Shown here: positions 42,874-51,738 of the stretch, piece after piece | How the letters are laid out: each line of letters starts with the position of its first letter | Position numbering within the stretch: position 1 is the first letter of the stretch | Translations under genes and position numbers: made by a program | NCBI RefSeq assembly: GCF_000308475.2 | Contig: NZ_BAFT02000015.1 | Coordinates: forward strand, 1-64,000 | Length of the DNA: 64,000 nucleotides | Direction: 5' to 3' | Source: Nocardia brasiliensis NBRC 14402 | GTDB lineage: Bacteria; Actinomycetota; Actinomycetes; Mycobacteriales; Mycobacteriaceae | Notes under the pieces: generated by a model | Databases searched by the model: none | Seen by the model: only the letters and a program-made list of their open reading frames with translations | Told to the model about the DNA's origin: nothing

Positions 42874-43260
42874 GTGGAACTCCTAGGCATTCACCACGTG
42901 GCGATCATCGCGTCCGACTATGTGCGCTCCAAGCGGTTCTACACCGAGACACTCGGGCTCGCCGTGATCGCCGAGCAATACCGGGCCGAACGCCGCTCCT
43001 ACAAACTCGACCTCGCCATCCCCGGCGGCAGCAGGATCGAACTGTTCTCCTTCCCCGAACCGCCCCACCGCGCGAGCCGGCCCGAGGCCGCCGGGCTACG
43101 CCACCTCGCGTTCGCGGTCCGCGACGTCGCCGCCACCCTGGACCGCCTCGCCGCCAAAGGCGTACGCACCGAAGAACTGCGCGTCGACGAGGTCACCGGA
43201 AAACGGATGGCGTTCTTCTTCGACCCCGACGACCTGCCGCTCGAACTCTACGAAGTCTGA
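42874..43260 (+). CDS. VOC-family protein (YaeR/GloA2-like)
   Basis: A 128-residue glyoxalase-fold protein closest to the YaeR/GloA2 group. Metal ligands are readable as His (GIHHVAIIASDY), Glu (SRIELFSFPEPP), His (GLRHLAFAVRDV) and Glu (DDLPLELYEV), the HEHE set of these proteins. Substrate unknown. GTG 42874 begins at the conserved core. Its 3' end overlaps the convergent HugZ-like gene by 13 bases. Confidence 0.85.
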   Translation: MELLGIHHVAIIASDYVRSKRFYTETLGLAVIAEQYRAERRSYKLDLAIPGGSRIELFSFPEPPHRASRPEAAGLRHLAFAVRDVAATLDRLAAKGVRTEELRVDEVTGKRMAFFFDPDDLPLELYEV

Positions 43261-44057
43261 TTCATCCCGCGCGACCGCCGCGCCAATTCGACTGTCGCCG
43301 CCCGCAACTCGTCGATCGAACCGATCGGCTCGGCATAACCCACCCGGGTCCGCGCCACCCCGCGCGGCGTAACCACCCGCAGGTCCAGCCCATACCGGTC
43401 CGCCCGCTCGCAGCTCGCCTCCGTCGCGTCCGGATACCCGCCGAGCGCCTGCGCCATCGCCAGCAGCGCCGGAGCGTGATCGTCGTTGAGGTGCGCGATC
43501 GCCCCCGCCGCCACCGGCACGATCGGATCAGCCGACGTCGCCGCGTACTGTTCCGCGCTCGCCGAATCCATCCGCCCGTACCCGCCGACCCAGCGGACCC
43601 GCCGCACCCGCAACACCCACAACGAGAAATCGCTGTAATCGATGTAGTGCTTCGCCGCGGGCACCGCCGCCAGATGCGCCGCCCGCGCCGCCTCGGCCTC
43701 CGCACCCACCGGCTGCTCCACCACACCCGCGAGCGTGATCCTGGTCCCCGCCAACGGATCCGCGGGCATATCCGGCGCCACGATCGCCACACTGGCCCGC
43801 GCGTCGGCCGCCAGATTCCGGCCGTGCTCGGCCAACCGCGACACACACAGCACCGGCTGCCCGTCCAGCAGCCCATACGTCACGAACGACGCCCACGGTG
43901 TGCCGTCCTCGCTGAGACTGGCCAGCGTCGCGGTATTCGTCGCGGCGGCAACCGTTCTCGCCTCCTCCGCGGCCGAAGGCCGAGCCGAGTTCGCCACCGG
44001 GCCCGTGGGCTGCGGAATCGACGGCGCGTCGCCGGGGTCACCATGGTCGAGAGTCAT
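43248..44057 (-). CDS. HugZ-like haem utilisation protein
   Basis: A 269-residue protein with an N-terminal split-barrel (PNPOx-like, about residues 30-170: TATLASLSEDGTPWASFVTY, KHYIDYSDFSLWVLRVRRV) and a C-terminal DUF2470 domain (about 190-260, with HLNDDHAPALLAMAQALGG, a segment usually involved in haem contact). This arrangement is typical of HugZ/HutZ haem oxygenase-like proteins that release iron from haem. It could act on haem imported by the hmuTUV system, although the genes are 16 kb apart. ATG 44057 is supported by AGGAGAGG upstream. Confidence 0.82.
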   Translation of the reverse strand: MTLDHGDPGDAPSIPQPTGPVANSARPSAAEEARTVAAATNTATLASLSEDGTPWASFVTYGLLDGQPVLCVSRLAEHGRNLAADARASVAIVAPDMPADPLAGTRITLAGVVEQPVGAEAEAARAAHLAAVPAAKHYIDYSDFSLWVLRVRRVRWVGGYGRMDSASAEQYAATSADPIVPVAAGAIAHLNDDHAPALLAMAQALGGYPDATEASCERADRYGLDLRVVTPRGVARTRVGYAEPIGSIDELRAATVELARRSRGMNQTS

Positions 44058-44210
44058 GCGTTCATCCTCTCCTGCCCGCCCGACACGCGGACGCCGGGTC
44101 TGTCTCCGAGCTGCCATCTTTCAGCGTGCCACGTCGAATCGCGCTGCGCGGCGGAGTCGATGCACGGGATTGAGCGCGCGGATCGCGCGCGAATAGACCA
44201 GACTTGCCGG

Positions 44211-45302
44211 GTGACCCGATACGCATTCGACGCCGACCGCAACGTACTAGTCGCCACCTGGGCGACCGGACGCGGCGACCTCGCGCAGACGGTAGCCGTG
44301 CTGTCCAACCAGGTGACCCACGATCAGGCAACCAATCTGGCGTCGAACCTGACCACGCTGTCCCGGTTCCACTGGCGCACCTACACCCACCCGGCCAGCG
44401 CGGCAGGCGATCCCGACATCCCCAACAGCGAAGCCTGGCGCCGCGCCGAGGAGCGCCGCAACTTCAAAGAGGTCGAAGTCGGACTGCGCACCCCCAACCT
44501 GCCCTCCGAAGAAGGACTCGTCGTCTCCTACAGCGGCGTCGTCGAATCCGCACACCGCGTCGGACGCACCCTGCACGACATCGACGACCCCGTCCTGCGC
44601 GACACCATCATCGCCGAGGTGAGCGCCGAACAAGCGGCCATCGAATCCGCCGAACGCGGCGACCTGTCCGGCCGCGCCCGCCAAGCCGTCGAACTGTCCC
44701 GCCCCGACGTCTCCCCGGCCCAGGTACAAGCCGCCGACGACCTGCTGCGCGCCGACCCGCTCGGCTCCATCGAACTGTTCACCGAACTCGACCCCGCCTC
44801 CGCCGCCGTGGCCGCCGCACACTGGCTGCTCGCCGCCGCCGAAGTCGCCGGCGAGATGGCCGGCGTGCCCGCCACCGACGTCGTCGTGGAAGCCGACGAC
44901 ATCGAAGCCCTGCAGGTCGAGACCCCCACCCTGGTGCTCGAACGGCTCGACGCAGGGGAGAGCCCCACCGAGGTCGTGGTCGACCTGATCGCCGAAGCCA
45001 TGGCCGTGCACGAAGGCCGGGTGCCCGCCCCGTGGGCCGTGGTCGGCCGCGTCGCCGAAATCGAGGAACAGGCCCGCACCTTCGAGGTCGACGCCGAAAC
45101 CCGCGAAGCCATGCTCGCGAGCTTCCGGATCAGCCGGCTCGACCCCGCCCGCCCCGCCCTCGACCTGCTCGAAGACCTCCTCGACGGCATCCGCGGCAGC
45201 CTGCTGCTCTACGCCGCCCACACCGATGACGACGACGTCGAAGCCCTCTTCACCGCCGACGTCCGCATCGAAGCCGACTCCGACCCCGAACACCTGCTGT
45301 AG
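44211..45302 (+). CDS. Conserved hypothetical acidic protein, 363 aa
   Basis: A strongly acidic soluble protein of 363 residues without a recognised domain. The N-terminal part (FDADRNVLVATWATGRGDLA) looks like paired strands; the remainder is rich in Ala/Glu helices with a repeated pattern of VxAxxxEAL-type helices and an acidic C-terminal end (HTDDDDVEALF). No signal peptide, membrane segment or catalytic motif is visible. GTG 44211 was selected as the first start after the divergent hugZ-like promoter region, with no clear ribosome binding site. Function is not assigned. Confidence 0.65.
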   Translation: MTRYAFDADRNVLVATWATGRGDLAQTVAVLSNQVTHDQATNLASNLTTLSRFHWRTYTHPASAAGDPDIPNSEAWRRAEERRNFKEVEVGLRTPNLPSEEGLVVSYSGVVESAHRVGRTLHDIDDPVLRDTIIAEVSAEQAAIESAERGDLSGRARQAVELSRPDVSPAQVQAADDLLRADPLGSIELFTELDPASAAVAAAHWLLAAAEVAGEMAGVPATDVVVEADDIEALQVETPTLVLERLDAGESPTEVVVDLIAEAMAVHEGRVPAPWAVVGRVAEIEEQARTFEVDAETREAMLASFRISRLDPARPALDLLEDLLDGIRGSLLLYAAHTDDDDVEALFTADVRIEADSDPEHLL

Positions 45303-45348
45303 GCAGTGATCGGCACGGCACGCGTGTTTGCCTGCCGTGCCGATCGGA

Positions 45349-46626
45349 TCACGACTCGGTGACCGCGCTCGCCTCCTCGACAGCCAGCTCCGGCGCGGTA
45401 CTCAACCAGCGGACCAGGCTCTCGTAGACCGCGTAGTGGTTGAGGAGGGTGAAGTGGTTGGCCGCGGGGACGTGCAGCCCGTTGGCGTCGTCGAAGCCGA
45501 TGCGGCGAGCCCGGTTCCGGCCCGACGCGCTCGTGGTGAGCACCAGACCGTCACCGATGATCCGCCCGAGCGGATGCCGGGGACTGCGCGTGACGCACGC
45601 AGTCACGAAATAATGCGCCGCCCCGTCCAGCAGCGGGACCTCACGAATGACCCTGCGCCGCAGCGTGTCCGTGTCGATATCGCGCCAATCCTCATCGACC
45701 AGCGAACCCTGCCGCAGATCGCGGATCCCCGCGCTACGCCGCCGCAGCAACCGGCCGAACGGACGCGTCTCCGGCACCCGAACCAACGCCGCGGACGCGA
45801 AGTGCACGAACTGCTCCAGCGGCGCACCCAGATGCGGCGAACCGAGACAGACGAGATGCCGCACCCGGCGCACCCACGCCGACCCGGACTCGCTCGCCTC
45901 GAAACAAGCCCCACGCGCGATCAACCCGCCCATCGAATGACCGACCAGCGACAGCTGCTCGACCTCGACGGGCCAGTGCTCCACCACCCTTTGCAACAGC
46001 TCGCTCAACTGGCGGGCGTTCTCCGAGATGTGCAGGCCGCTGTTGTAGCGGATCTGCAGCGTGCTGTAGCCGAGATCCTGCTCGAGCCCTTCCGCATAGC
46101 TCGTCCGCCCGCCCAGCCGCCAGGCATGCTCGGTCTCCACCAGCCCGTGCAGAAACACCACCACAGTCGAACTCGGCTTCGCCACGTACTGGCCGATCCG
46201 CTCGGGTGCGACCGGCTCCCCATCCACCCGCAACGTCATCGGCCCGGCGAGGATCGGCCGCGCCTGCTCCAGCTCGTCGCCGATGAAACCCTGTAGCGCG
46301 CCGAGGAACCCGGCCCCGAACACCGTGCGCGAAGGCGGCTGCGCGCCGGGCAGATCCGCGGTCCGCTCGGCCAGCTTGCCCACCGCTACGGCCGACTCGC
46401 TCACGATTCGATACACCCCGCCGGCGATCGCGTCGTGCACCACCTCGACCGGCGTCGCGGCCGGGCCGACCCCCAACCGCACCGCCGCGAACACCCGGCC
46501 CGTGATCGCCCGATGCACTGCCGCGATCCCGTCCACCGCGCCACCGAGTTCGTCGCCCGCCAATCTGGCGAGGGCGCGTACCTCGGCCTGCCGCTGCGCC
46601 TGCTCAATCATCGTTTCAGTGTACAA
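45349..46626 (-). CDS. Alpha/beta hydrolase, lipase-like
   Basis: A 425-residue protein with a helical N-terminal region (about 1-140) and an alpha/beta-hydrolase domain. The nucleophile elbow is SLVGHSMGGLIARG (Ser about 225), the oxyanion region is VVVFLHGLVETEHAWRL, and the catalytic His is probably in ANHFTLLNHYAV near residue 395. The pattern, including LVCLGSPHLGAPLE, resembles PGAP1-like and triacylglycerol lipase families acting on lipid esters. No signal peptide is present. The start may be GTG/ATG 46626 or ATG 46611; neither has a good ribosome binding site. Confidence 0.82.
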   Translation of the reverse strand: MYTETMIEQAQRQAEVRALARLAGDELGGAVDGIAAVHRAITGRVFAAVRLGVGPAATPVEVVHDAIAGGVYRIVSESAVAVGKLAERTADLPGAQPPSRTVFGAGFLGALQGFIGDELEQARPILAGPMTLRVDGEPVAPERIGQYVAKPSSTVVVFLHGLVETEHAWRLGGRTSYAEGLEQDLGYSTLQIRYNSGLHISENARQLSELLQRVVEHWPVEVEQLSLVGHSMGGLIARGACFEASESGSAWVRRVRHLVCLGSPHLGAPLEQFVHFASAALVRVPETRPFGRLLRRRSAGIRDLRQGSLVDEDWRDIDTDTLRRRVIREVPLLDGAAHYFVTACVTRSPRHPLGRIIGDGLVLTTSASGRNRARRIGFDDANGLHVPAANHFTLLNHYAVYESLVRWLSTAPELAVEEASAVTES

Positions 46627-46698
46627 GCGTGCACTGAAATCGTCCGGGTGACCGTGCTGCCCGAGCGCACGGGACGGACGAAGCGACCCCTCGGCGTA

Positions 46699-47697
46699 CT
46701 ACGGAACGCGCGTCACGCCGATCGCGGACTCGGTGAGACTGCCCAGGTACAGCGTGCCCTCGTGCTCGGCGACGCCGGTGACCATCGCGAAATTCGTGCC
46801 CTCGGTCTGCAGGTCGTGCACTACGTTGCCGTCGAAGTCGACCGCCATCACCCAGATCGTCTTCGCCGGCTTCGGCTGCACCCAGTCCGGCAGCGCCCAC
46901 ACGATGCGGCGCAGAATCCCGGGCAGGGGAAGCAGCCGGTCCAGAATCGGGTTGCGGGCACTGGGCAGGGTGATCCAGATCAGCCCATCGCTGCCGAGGC
47001 CCAGATTGTCCGGGAAACCGGGCAGGTTCTCGATGAGCAGGTCCCGGGTGCCGGCCTTCGGGCCGGTCAGCCAGTGCCGGGCCAGCCGGTACCCGCCGGT
47101 TTCGGCGACCACCACGCACGAACGATCCGGCGCGAGCACCACACCGTTCGCGAAATGCAGCCCGTCGAGCAGCAATTCGACCTTTCCCGACGGATCGCGC
47201 CGGAACAGCCTGCCCGTCCCCGAATGCTCCAGCAGGTCGCCCATGTATTGGTCCAGCGGGTACCGGCTGGTCGACGAGGAGAAATAGACGGTCCCGTCCG
47301 AGTCGCGAACTACGTTGCTGGCGAAGGGGAGTCGCGCGCCGTCGAACTCGTCGACGAGCACCTCGAGGGTGCCGTCCGGTCGCAGTTCGAGCAGGCCACG
47401 CTCGAAGTCGCAGATCAGCACGGTGCCGTCCGGGTCGGCGTGCAAGCCCAGCGGTCGCCCGCCGGTGTTCACGAGCAACCGCACCTCGCCGGTCGCCGGG
47501 TCGATGCTGTGAATCGCACCGTCAGCGGTTCCGGCGAGCAGTCGTCCGTCCGGCGTGCGCACCACATCCTCGGGACCCGCCGCGGGCAATTCCACTCGTG
47601 TGAGCGCGGGAAGAGGTGGGGTGCTGCGTGTTTCGCGCGCACGCCGCGAAGCGGGGGGAGGGGTCCAGCGTTGCGGATTCATCGTCGATGCGAGCAC
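46699..47697 (-). CDS. Strictosidine-synthase-like / SMP-30 beta-propeller protein
   Basis: A 332-residue six-bladed beta-propeller of the strictosidine synthase/adipocyte-plasma-membrane-protein group. Characteristic parts are DGRLLAGTADGAIHSIDPATG, VYFSSSTSRYPLDQYMGDLL (residues near the active site), FANGVVLAPDRSCVVVAET, LIENLPGFPDNLGLGSDG and WVMAVDFDGNVVHDL. Bacterial members act as lactonases or arylesterases; substrate unknown. ATG 47682 is an alternative start to GTG 47697. It is 72 bases upstream of the lipase-like gene on the same strand, perhaps one transcript. Confidence 0.85.
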   Translation of the reverse strand: MLASTMNPQRWTPPPASRRARETRSTPPLPALTRVELPAAGPEDVVRTPDGRLLAGTADGAIHSIDPATGEVRLLVNTGGRPLGLHADPDGTVLICDFERGLLELRPDGTLEVLVDEFDGARLPFASNVVRDSDGTVYFSSSTSRYPLDQYMGDLLEHSGTGRLFRRDPSGKVELLLDGLHFANGVVLAPDRSCVVVAETGGYRLARHWLTGPKAGTRDLLIENLPGFPDNLGLGSDGLIWITLPSARNPILDRLLPLPGILRRIVWALPDWVQPKPAKTIWVMAVDFDGNVVHDLQTEGTNFAMVTGVAEHEGTLYLGSLTESAIGVTRVP

Positions 47698-48133
47698 GTC
47701 TCAGCGTAACGCCGGGGTAGGGAGGTGCCTGGCGGAATCGGATCCGGGAGGGGCGAGTGCGGGAGGTAAGTGTGAATACGTGCTGCGCCCGGGTTTTCGG
47801 CAGCCCGGGGTCGGTCCACCAAAATAACATGGTCATACGTAGATATGCGCATCTAACTATGTATACGCTCCTTGATCAATCCTGCGGTAAAGAAGTGCGC
47901 ACGATCAAAAACTGCCTAGACGGAGAGGGCACCACTCTTCCATCTGCGGCGACCGCTACGCCCACCGTGCTCACGGCCCGGTCGCGAGCACGGTGGCTAG
48001 CGGTCGCGGCAGATGTCCAGGGGCGCACTCGGCCCGAACAGCGGCCCGGTCGCGCCCGCGGCACCGGCGGCGTAGCGGTCGCTGTAGATGTCCAGGGGTG
48101 CTCTCTCTGTGAGCAGTTCGTTGCGGCGCAGGC
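47698..48133. other. Intergenic region with AT-rich patch and inverted repeat
   Basis: No gene is supported here. It contains an AT-rich patch (about 47821-47935, including ATGCGCATCTAACTATGTAT) unlike the surrounding high-GC DNA, a long inverted repeat at 47941-48015 and a direct repeat of its right end at 48068-48104. Open frames across it have no ribosome binding sites. Confidence 0.6.
47941..48015. repeat. Long inverted repeat with a third half copy
   Basis: Arms of about 30 bases (left from CATCTGCGGCGACCGCTACG, 47941-47972; right GAGCACGGTGGCTAGCGGTC onward, 47986-48015) pair with one mismatch and a two-base bulge around a 13-base loop. The right arm and following bases recur as a direct repeat 73 bases later (AGATGTCCAGGGG at 48012-48024 and at 48085-48097). 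Confidence 0.75.
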
Positions 48134-48850
48134 CTACGGCTGGTGGGTGATCGCGTACCAGAGCACGGCGAGGGTGCCGATCACGAAGAGCGGGGACAGG
48201 ATCCACGTTTCGACCTTGTTCCCGGTGCGCTCGATGATGGGCAGGCTGGTGCGGAGTGCGAACGGCCAGAACAGCCGGCAGCCGCGGTCGGTGAGACAGT
48301 CGCCGAGCAGGTGGGTCAGAGCGCCGAGGCCGACGCAGAACGGCAGCCAGACGGGCTTGTCGGCGATCCAGTGGTCCATGGCGAATGTTCCGGCCACGGC
48401 GAGGACGACGACGGTGCCCCAGGCGGAGAATCCGTCGCCCGGCGGGCACAGGTGCAGGGCGCGCACGGCCAGGGCGAGCAGGAAGAAGACGAGTCCGAGG
48501 GTGAACCAGCGTCCGATCCAGTGCTCGCCGGCCCATGTTCCGTACGTCACGGCGGCCACGAAAGCCAGGGAATGCGTGGCATGCCGATGTCCGCCGGACA
48601 CCCACGAAATGATCTTGCAGAGGGTGTAGGAGAGCGGGCCGAGCACATGCGCGATGGTCCCGTTGGGGTGATCGGCGTCCGGCAGCAACGCGGCTCCGGC
48701 CGTGAGGAATGTTCCCAGCAGCAGATCGACGGGCCCGAGATGTCCGGTGGCGCCTTGAATCGTGGGGTAGGTCAAGATCGCGACGGGCAGCGTTGCTGCC
48801 GCCCCCGACCAGGCCAAAGCGCCACTGGTCGCATGTGAATGTCCAAGCAC
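48134..48850 (-). CDS. Membrane-bound metal-dependent hydrolase (DUF457/YdjM)
   Basis: A 238-residue membrane protein of the YdjM/DUF457 family of putative metal-dependent hydrolases. The conserved metal-ligand motifs are MLGHSHATSGA at the N terminus, ALLPDADHPNG (about residue 58), GGHRHATHSLAF (about 86) and LTHLLGDCLTDRG (about 180), with about five to six membrane segments between them. Members are linked to DNA-damage or phospholipid-related functions in other bacteria, but their substrates are unknown. It is flanked on both sides by AT-rich intergenic DNA. Confidence 0.85.
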   Translation of the reverse strand: MLGHSHATSGALAWSGAAATLPVAILTYPTIQGATGHLGPVDLLLGTFLTAGAALLPDADHPNGTIAHVLGPLSYTLCKIISWVSGGHRHATHSLAFVAAVTYGTWAGEHWIGRWFTLGLVFFLLALAVRALHLCPPGDGFSAWGTVVVLAVAGTFAMDHWIADKPVWLPFCVGLGALTHLLGDCLTDRGCRLFWPFALRTSLPIIERTGNKVETWILSPLFVIGTLAVLWYAITHQP

Positions 48851-49310
48851 CGGTTGAACGTTAGTTCACCTCACGACTATTCGGCGAATGCCGATTCAGT
48901 GATCTTGGTAGACAAGAACATCCAGCTAGGGGAGTCGGGTTGGCCTTGGGCACAGGGGAGTCGGGGGCACACTGCCGCGTGCTGATGTCACGCCGCGCAC
49001 TCTCCGTCTCGATCCCAGATGCGGTCCATGATCTGTCAGCTACCGACATGCGCGCGGGACGACGAGGATGTGCGCGGGAGGGTAGAAGTGGCGTTTGCCG
49101 CCTGAGGGCACGGGACCGCCGCGTCAGCCACGGAAGGACGTAGGGGGGCGTGATCGCCGTAGTGGCTTCAACTGTTTGGACGTCTGAAGTCACTACAGGT
49201 TGAATAACATGCCGTTACGCTCCTGTGCGTATATATGCATATAAAGCTCTACCCCGCAGTGCGGTAAGAAACCAACGAACAGAAACGCATGGACAGGAGG
49301 GGTTCGCCCC
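48851..49310. other. Intergenic region, no supported gene
   Basis: Holds no convincing gene. There is an inverted repeat GTAGTGGCTTCA / TGAAGTCACTAC (49159-49170 and 49184-49195, one mismatch) and, next to it, an AT-rich stretch with GTATATATGCATATAAAG at 49229-49246 that stands out from the local base composition. A terminator for the kinase gene at 49311 on the minus strand is a possible role for the inverted repeat. Confidence 0.55.
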
Positions 49311-51542
49311 TCACGGCCGAGCGTGTGGATCCACGATCCGGTGTAGCGCGTGCAGGTCTGATTCGAGCGTGTAGAACACCCGCAGCGCACCGACGAACGC
49401 GAACAGCCCGCACACGCACAGCGCCACGATGGAGGCGATCACGGTCTGCTGCTGCGTCGGATCCAGGAACGCGACGCCCGCCGCGACCCCGAACAACGGC
49501 ACGGAGGCGGCGATGCCGAGGTAGATCCGGCTGCGTCGCGCGAGCCGGTGCAGCTGGACGGCTTCGCCGGGGGAGCTGTGCCCCGCGGCGACCAATCCGG
49601 GGTAGTACCAACGGAGTACGAAGAAGGTCACCGGGAAGTAGGTGTAGACGACCGCGACGGCCGCGGCGACGAGGTGCGAGGCGATCAGGTTGATCAGCAG
49701 TCCGGGGGAGAGGTCGCCGATGTAGTGCAGCTTGACCAGGAAGACTCCGAGCGCGAGCACCCAGCCCGTGAACGCGACGGTGGCGATGCGGTCGCTGCAG
49801 GCGAGGGTGTCCGCGCGGGCTTTGGCCAAGGTCTTGTCGTCGTAGCGTTTACCGCGCCGCAGTCCCTCGGGAACCAGGAACACCAACCGGCACCAATACA
49901 GCAGCAGTCCGATGCCGATCGGGTATCCGATGGCGGCGGTGATCAGTGCGAGTCTGGTGAGTTCCGCGCGGCCGTCGACGGTGAGTTCGAGGTCGAGCAG
50001 CCTGGTGTTGTGTCCGGCCAGGTACATGCCGCCGAGTAGTTGCCCGAGCGCGCTGGACAACGTGACGACGGGCATCGGCCGCATCCGCAGCCGGCCGCGC
50101 AGGCTGTGCGAGGGCGGGTCGATGAGGTCGCGTGCGGTGCGATCCAGCGCGAGGTTCAGTTGTTCGGCGAGTTCGGCGCCGGTGCTATAGCGGTTGTCGC
50201 GGTCGGGGGACAGGCAGGTGAGCAGGGCGTGCCGGAGGATCTGCGGGCAGTCGGCGGGGGCGCTGCTGCGGCGTTCGTCGATCGGTCGCCTGCGCAGTTC
50301 GATCATCCGGGTGAGTGAGGTGTCGGATTCGCCGATGCCGATCTCGTCGGCGAACGGGAGGCGCCCGGTCAGCAGCTCCCACAGGACGACCGCGAGGGCG
50401 TAGAGGTCGCTGCGGGTGTCCAGGTCGGCGGCGGTGGTGGGGATCGCCGGGTGACAGGCCTCGAGCTGTTCGGGCGACATGTATGCCAGCGACCCGCCGA
50501 AGTACGCCACGGGGCTCGCGCCCGGGATGTGCGTGCTGAAGCTGATATTGAAGTCGGCGAGTTTGGGTTGTCCGTCGACGGTGAGCAGCACGTTGGCGGG
50601 TTTGATGTCGCGGTGCAGGACGCCGGCGCGGTTGGCGTAGTCCAGTGCGGTGGCGAGCCGGCTGCCCAGCCACGCGACGGCCTCGGGCCAGGACAGGTTC
50701 GTGAGTTCGGTTCGGGTGGTGGACGGTTGGGGCGTGAGCACGCCGCCCGAGGTGACCGCGGTGTCGACGGCATCGAGCAGCAGTTGTCCGGTGCGCCGGT
50801 CGATCGGGGTGGTGCGGAGCAGGCGCAGGACGCCGAGCAGGGTGCCGCCCGGGACGTACTGCATGTACATCAGCTTGAGGTGTTGTTCCTCGATCTGGCG
50901 CTGGTCGAAGACGCGCACGATGTGTTCGTGGTCGAGCTGGGCGAGGGTCTGCGGTTCGCTGCCGCGGTCGCGGGAGATCTTCACGGCGACAAGGCGTTGC
51001 ATCGATCGTTGCCGGGCGAGGAAGACGCGGGCGAACGCGCCTTGACCGAGTCCGATGAGCAGGTCGAAGTCGTCGATGGTGGCGCCGGGCGCGATGGTGT
51101 CGAGTGCGTTGGACGCGGTGGCGTCGGCGAGCAGCGTGGTGCGGAAGTTCTCGCCGGTGTCCAGACGTTCGGCGATCTGCGCCATCTGGGTGGCGAACTC
51201 GTGCTCGTATTCGGTGAGGTCGAGGTCGTCACCGCCGCGGCTGCGCGCGGTGATCTCCTCGTAGATGAGGTCCGGCGGCAGTGGGGCAGTGTCGAGTTCG
51301 GGGAACTGGGCCCGGTATTCGGCGAGGCGTTTGCCGTTGCCGGTCGCTCGCCAGCGGTGCTGGAGGTCGACCTTGATCAGTTCGATCAGGGCGGAGCGGC
51401 GCAGCCCGGCCTCGGCCGGCAGGTGTGCGGCCAGGTCCGGGGGTTCGGCGGCACCCACCCAAGCGCTGTCGAATCCAGCGACCAGTTGCGTCAACGCGCT
51501 TTGCGTCGCCGTCACCCGGTCGGCACCATAGTGCGTTTCCAT
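49311..51542 (-). CDS. Membrane-bound Ser/Thr protein kinase (Hanks type)
   Basis: A 743-residue kinase. The N-terminal 150 residues are helical and resemble the leader regions of planctomycete-type kinases (SALIELIKVDLQHRW). The kinase domain follows (about 155-450): glycine loop GLGQGAFARVFLAR, Lys in VAVKIS, catalytic loop LHRDIKPANVLL, metal motif LADFNISF (DFN where most kinases have DFG) and GGSLAYMSPEQL in the activation segment. About six membrane helices occupy the C-terminal 270 residues, so the kinase domain faces the cytoplasm. ATG 51542 was preferred over GTG 51551. Substrates are unknown; there is no PASTA domain. Confidence 0.88.
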   Translation of the reverse strand: METHYGADRVTATQSALTQLVAGFDSAWVGAAEPPDLAAHLPAEAGLRRSALIELIKVDLQHRWRATGNGKRLAEYRAQFPELDTAPLPPDLIYEEITARSRGGDDLDLTEYEHEFATQMAQIAERLDTGENFRTTLLADATASNALDTIAPGATIDDFDLLIGLGQGAFARVFLARQRSMQRLVAVKISRDRGSEPQTLAQLDHEHIVRVFDQRQIEEQHLKLMYMQYVPGGTLLGVLRLLRTTPIDRRTGQLLLDAVDTAVTSGGVLTPQPSTTRTELTNLSWPEAVAWLGSRLATALDYANRAGVLHRDIKPANVLLTVDGQPKLADFNISFSTHIPGASPVAYFGGSLAYMSPEQLEACHPAIPTTAADLDTRSDLYALAVVLWELLTGRLPFADEIGIGESDTSLTRMIELRRRPIDERRSSAPADCPQILRHALLTCLSPDRDNRYSTGAELAEQLNLALDRTARDLIDPPSHSLRGRLRMRPMPVVTLSSALGQLLGGMYLAGHNTRLLDLELTVDGRAELTRLALITAAIGYPIGIGLLLYWCRLVFLVPEGLRRGKRYDDKTLAKARADTLACSDRIATVAFTGWVLALGVFLVKLHYIGDLSPGLLINLIASHLVAAAVAVVYTYFPVTFFVLRWYYPGLVAAGHSSPGEAVQLHRLARRSRIYLGIAASVPLFGVAAGVAFLDPTQQQTVIASIVALCVCGLFAFVGALRVFYTLESDLHALHRIVDPHARP

Positions 51543-51660
51543 GTGGCCCACCCGATCAAATGGCTTCCCGAGCCCCCAACAGAGCTTAAACGATCACTCT
51601 AATTGGGGCCTTCGAATTATCCGGCACTGCAGGTTTCCGGCGGTCGGGTCGCCCTGTTGT

Positions 51661-51720
51661 GCAACAAAGTGTTGCGCATTGCGTCGTGTTGAGCTAACGT
51701 CACGTGCAACAAAGTGTTGC
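51661..51720 (+). promoter_or_regulatory. Two ArsR-type operators and promoter
   Basis: The 15-bp palindrome GCAACAAAGTGTTGC occurs twice, at 51661-51675 and 51706-51720, with centres 45 bases apart. Between them TTGCGC and TAACGT spaced 16 bases form a plausible -35/-10 pair, so one operator overlaps the -35 box and the other the start of transcription. The ArsR protein encoded downstream is the likely binder. Confidence 0.75.
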
Positions 51721-51738
51721 ACATCGAGAGGCTTGGAC

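Noticed and set aside
47757..48629. Plus-strand frame of 290 codons
   Set aside because: Overlaps the DUF457 hydrolase gene in antisense and crosses the inverted repeat; no product features.
48861..49193. Minus-strand frame of 110 codons between the DUF457 hydrolase and the kinase
   Set aside because: No start signal, arginine-rich translation, and it runs through the inverted repeat near 49190.
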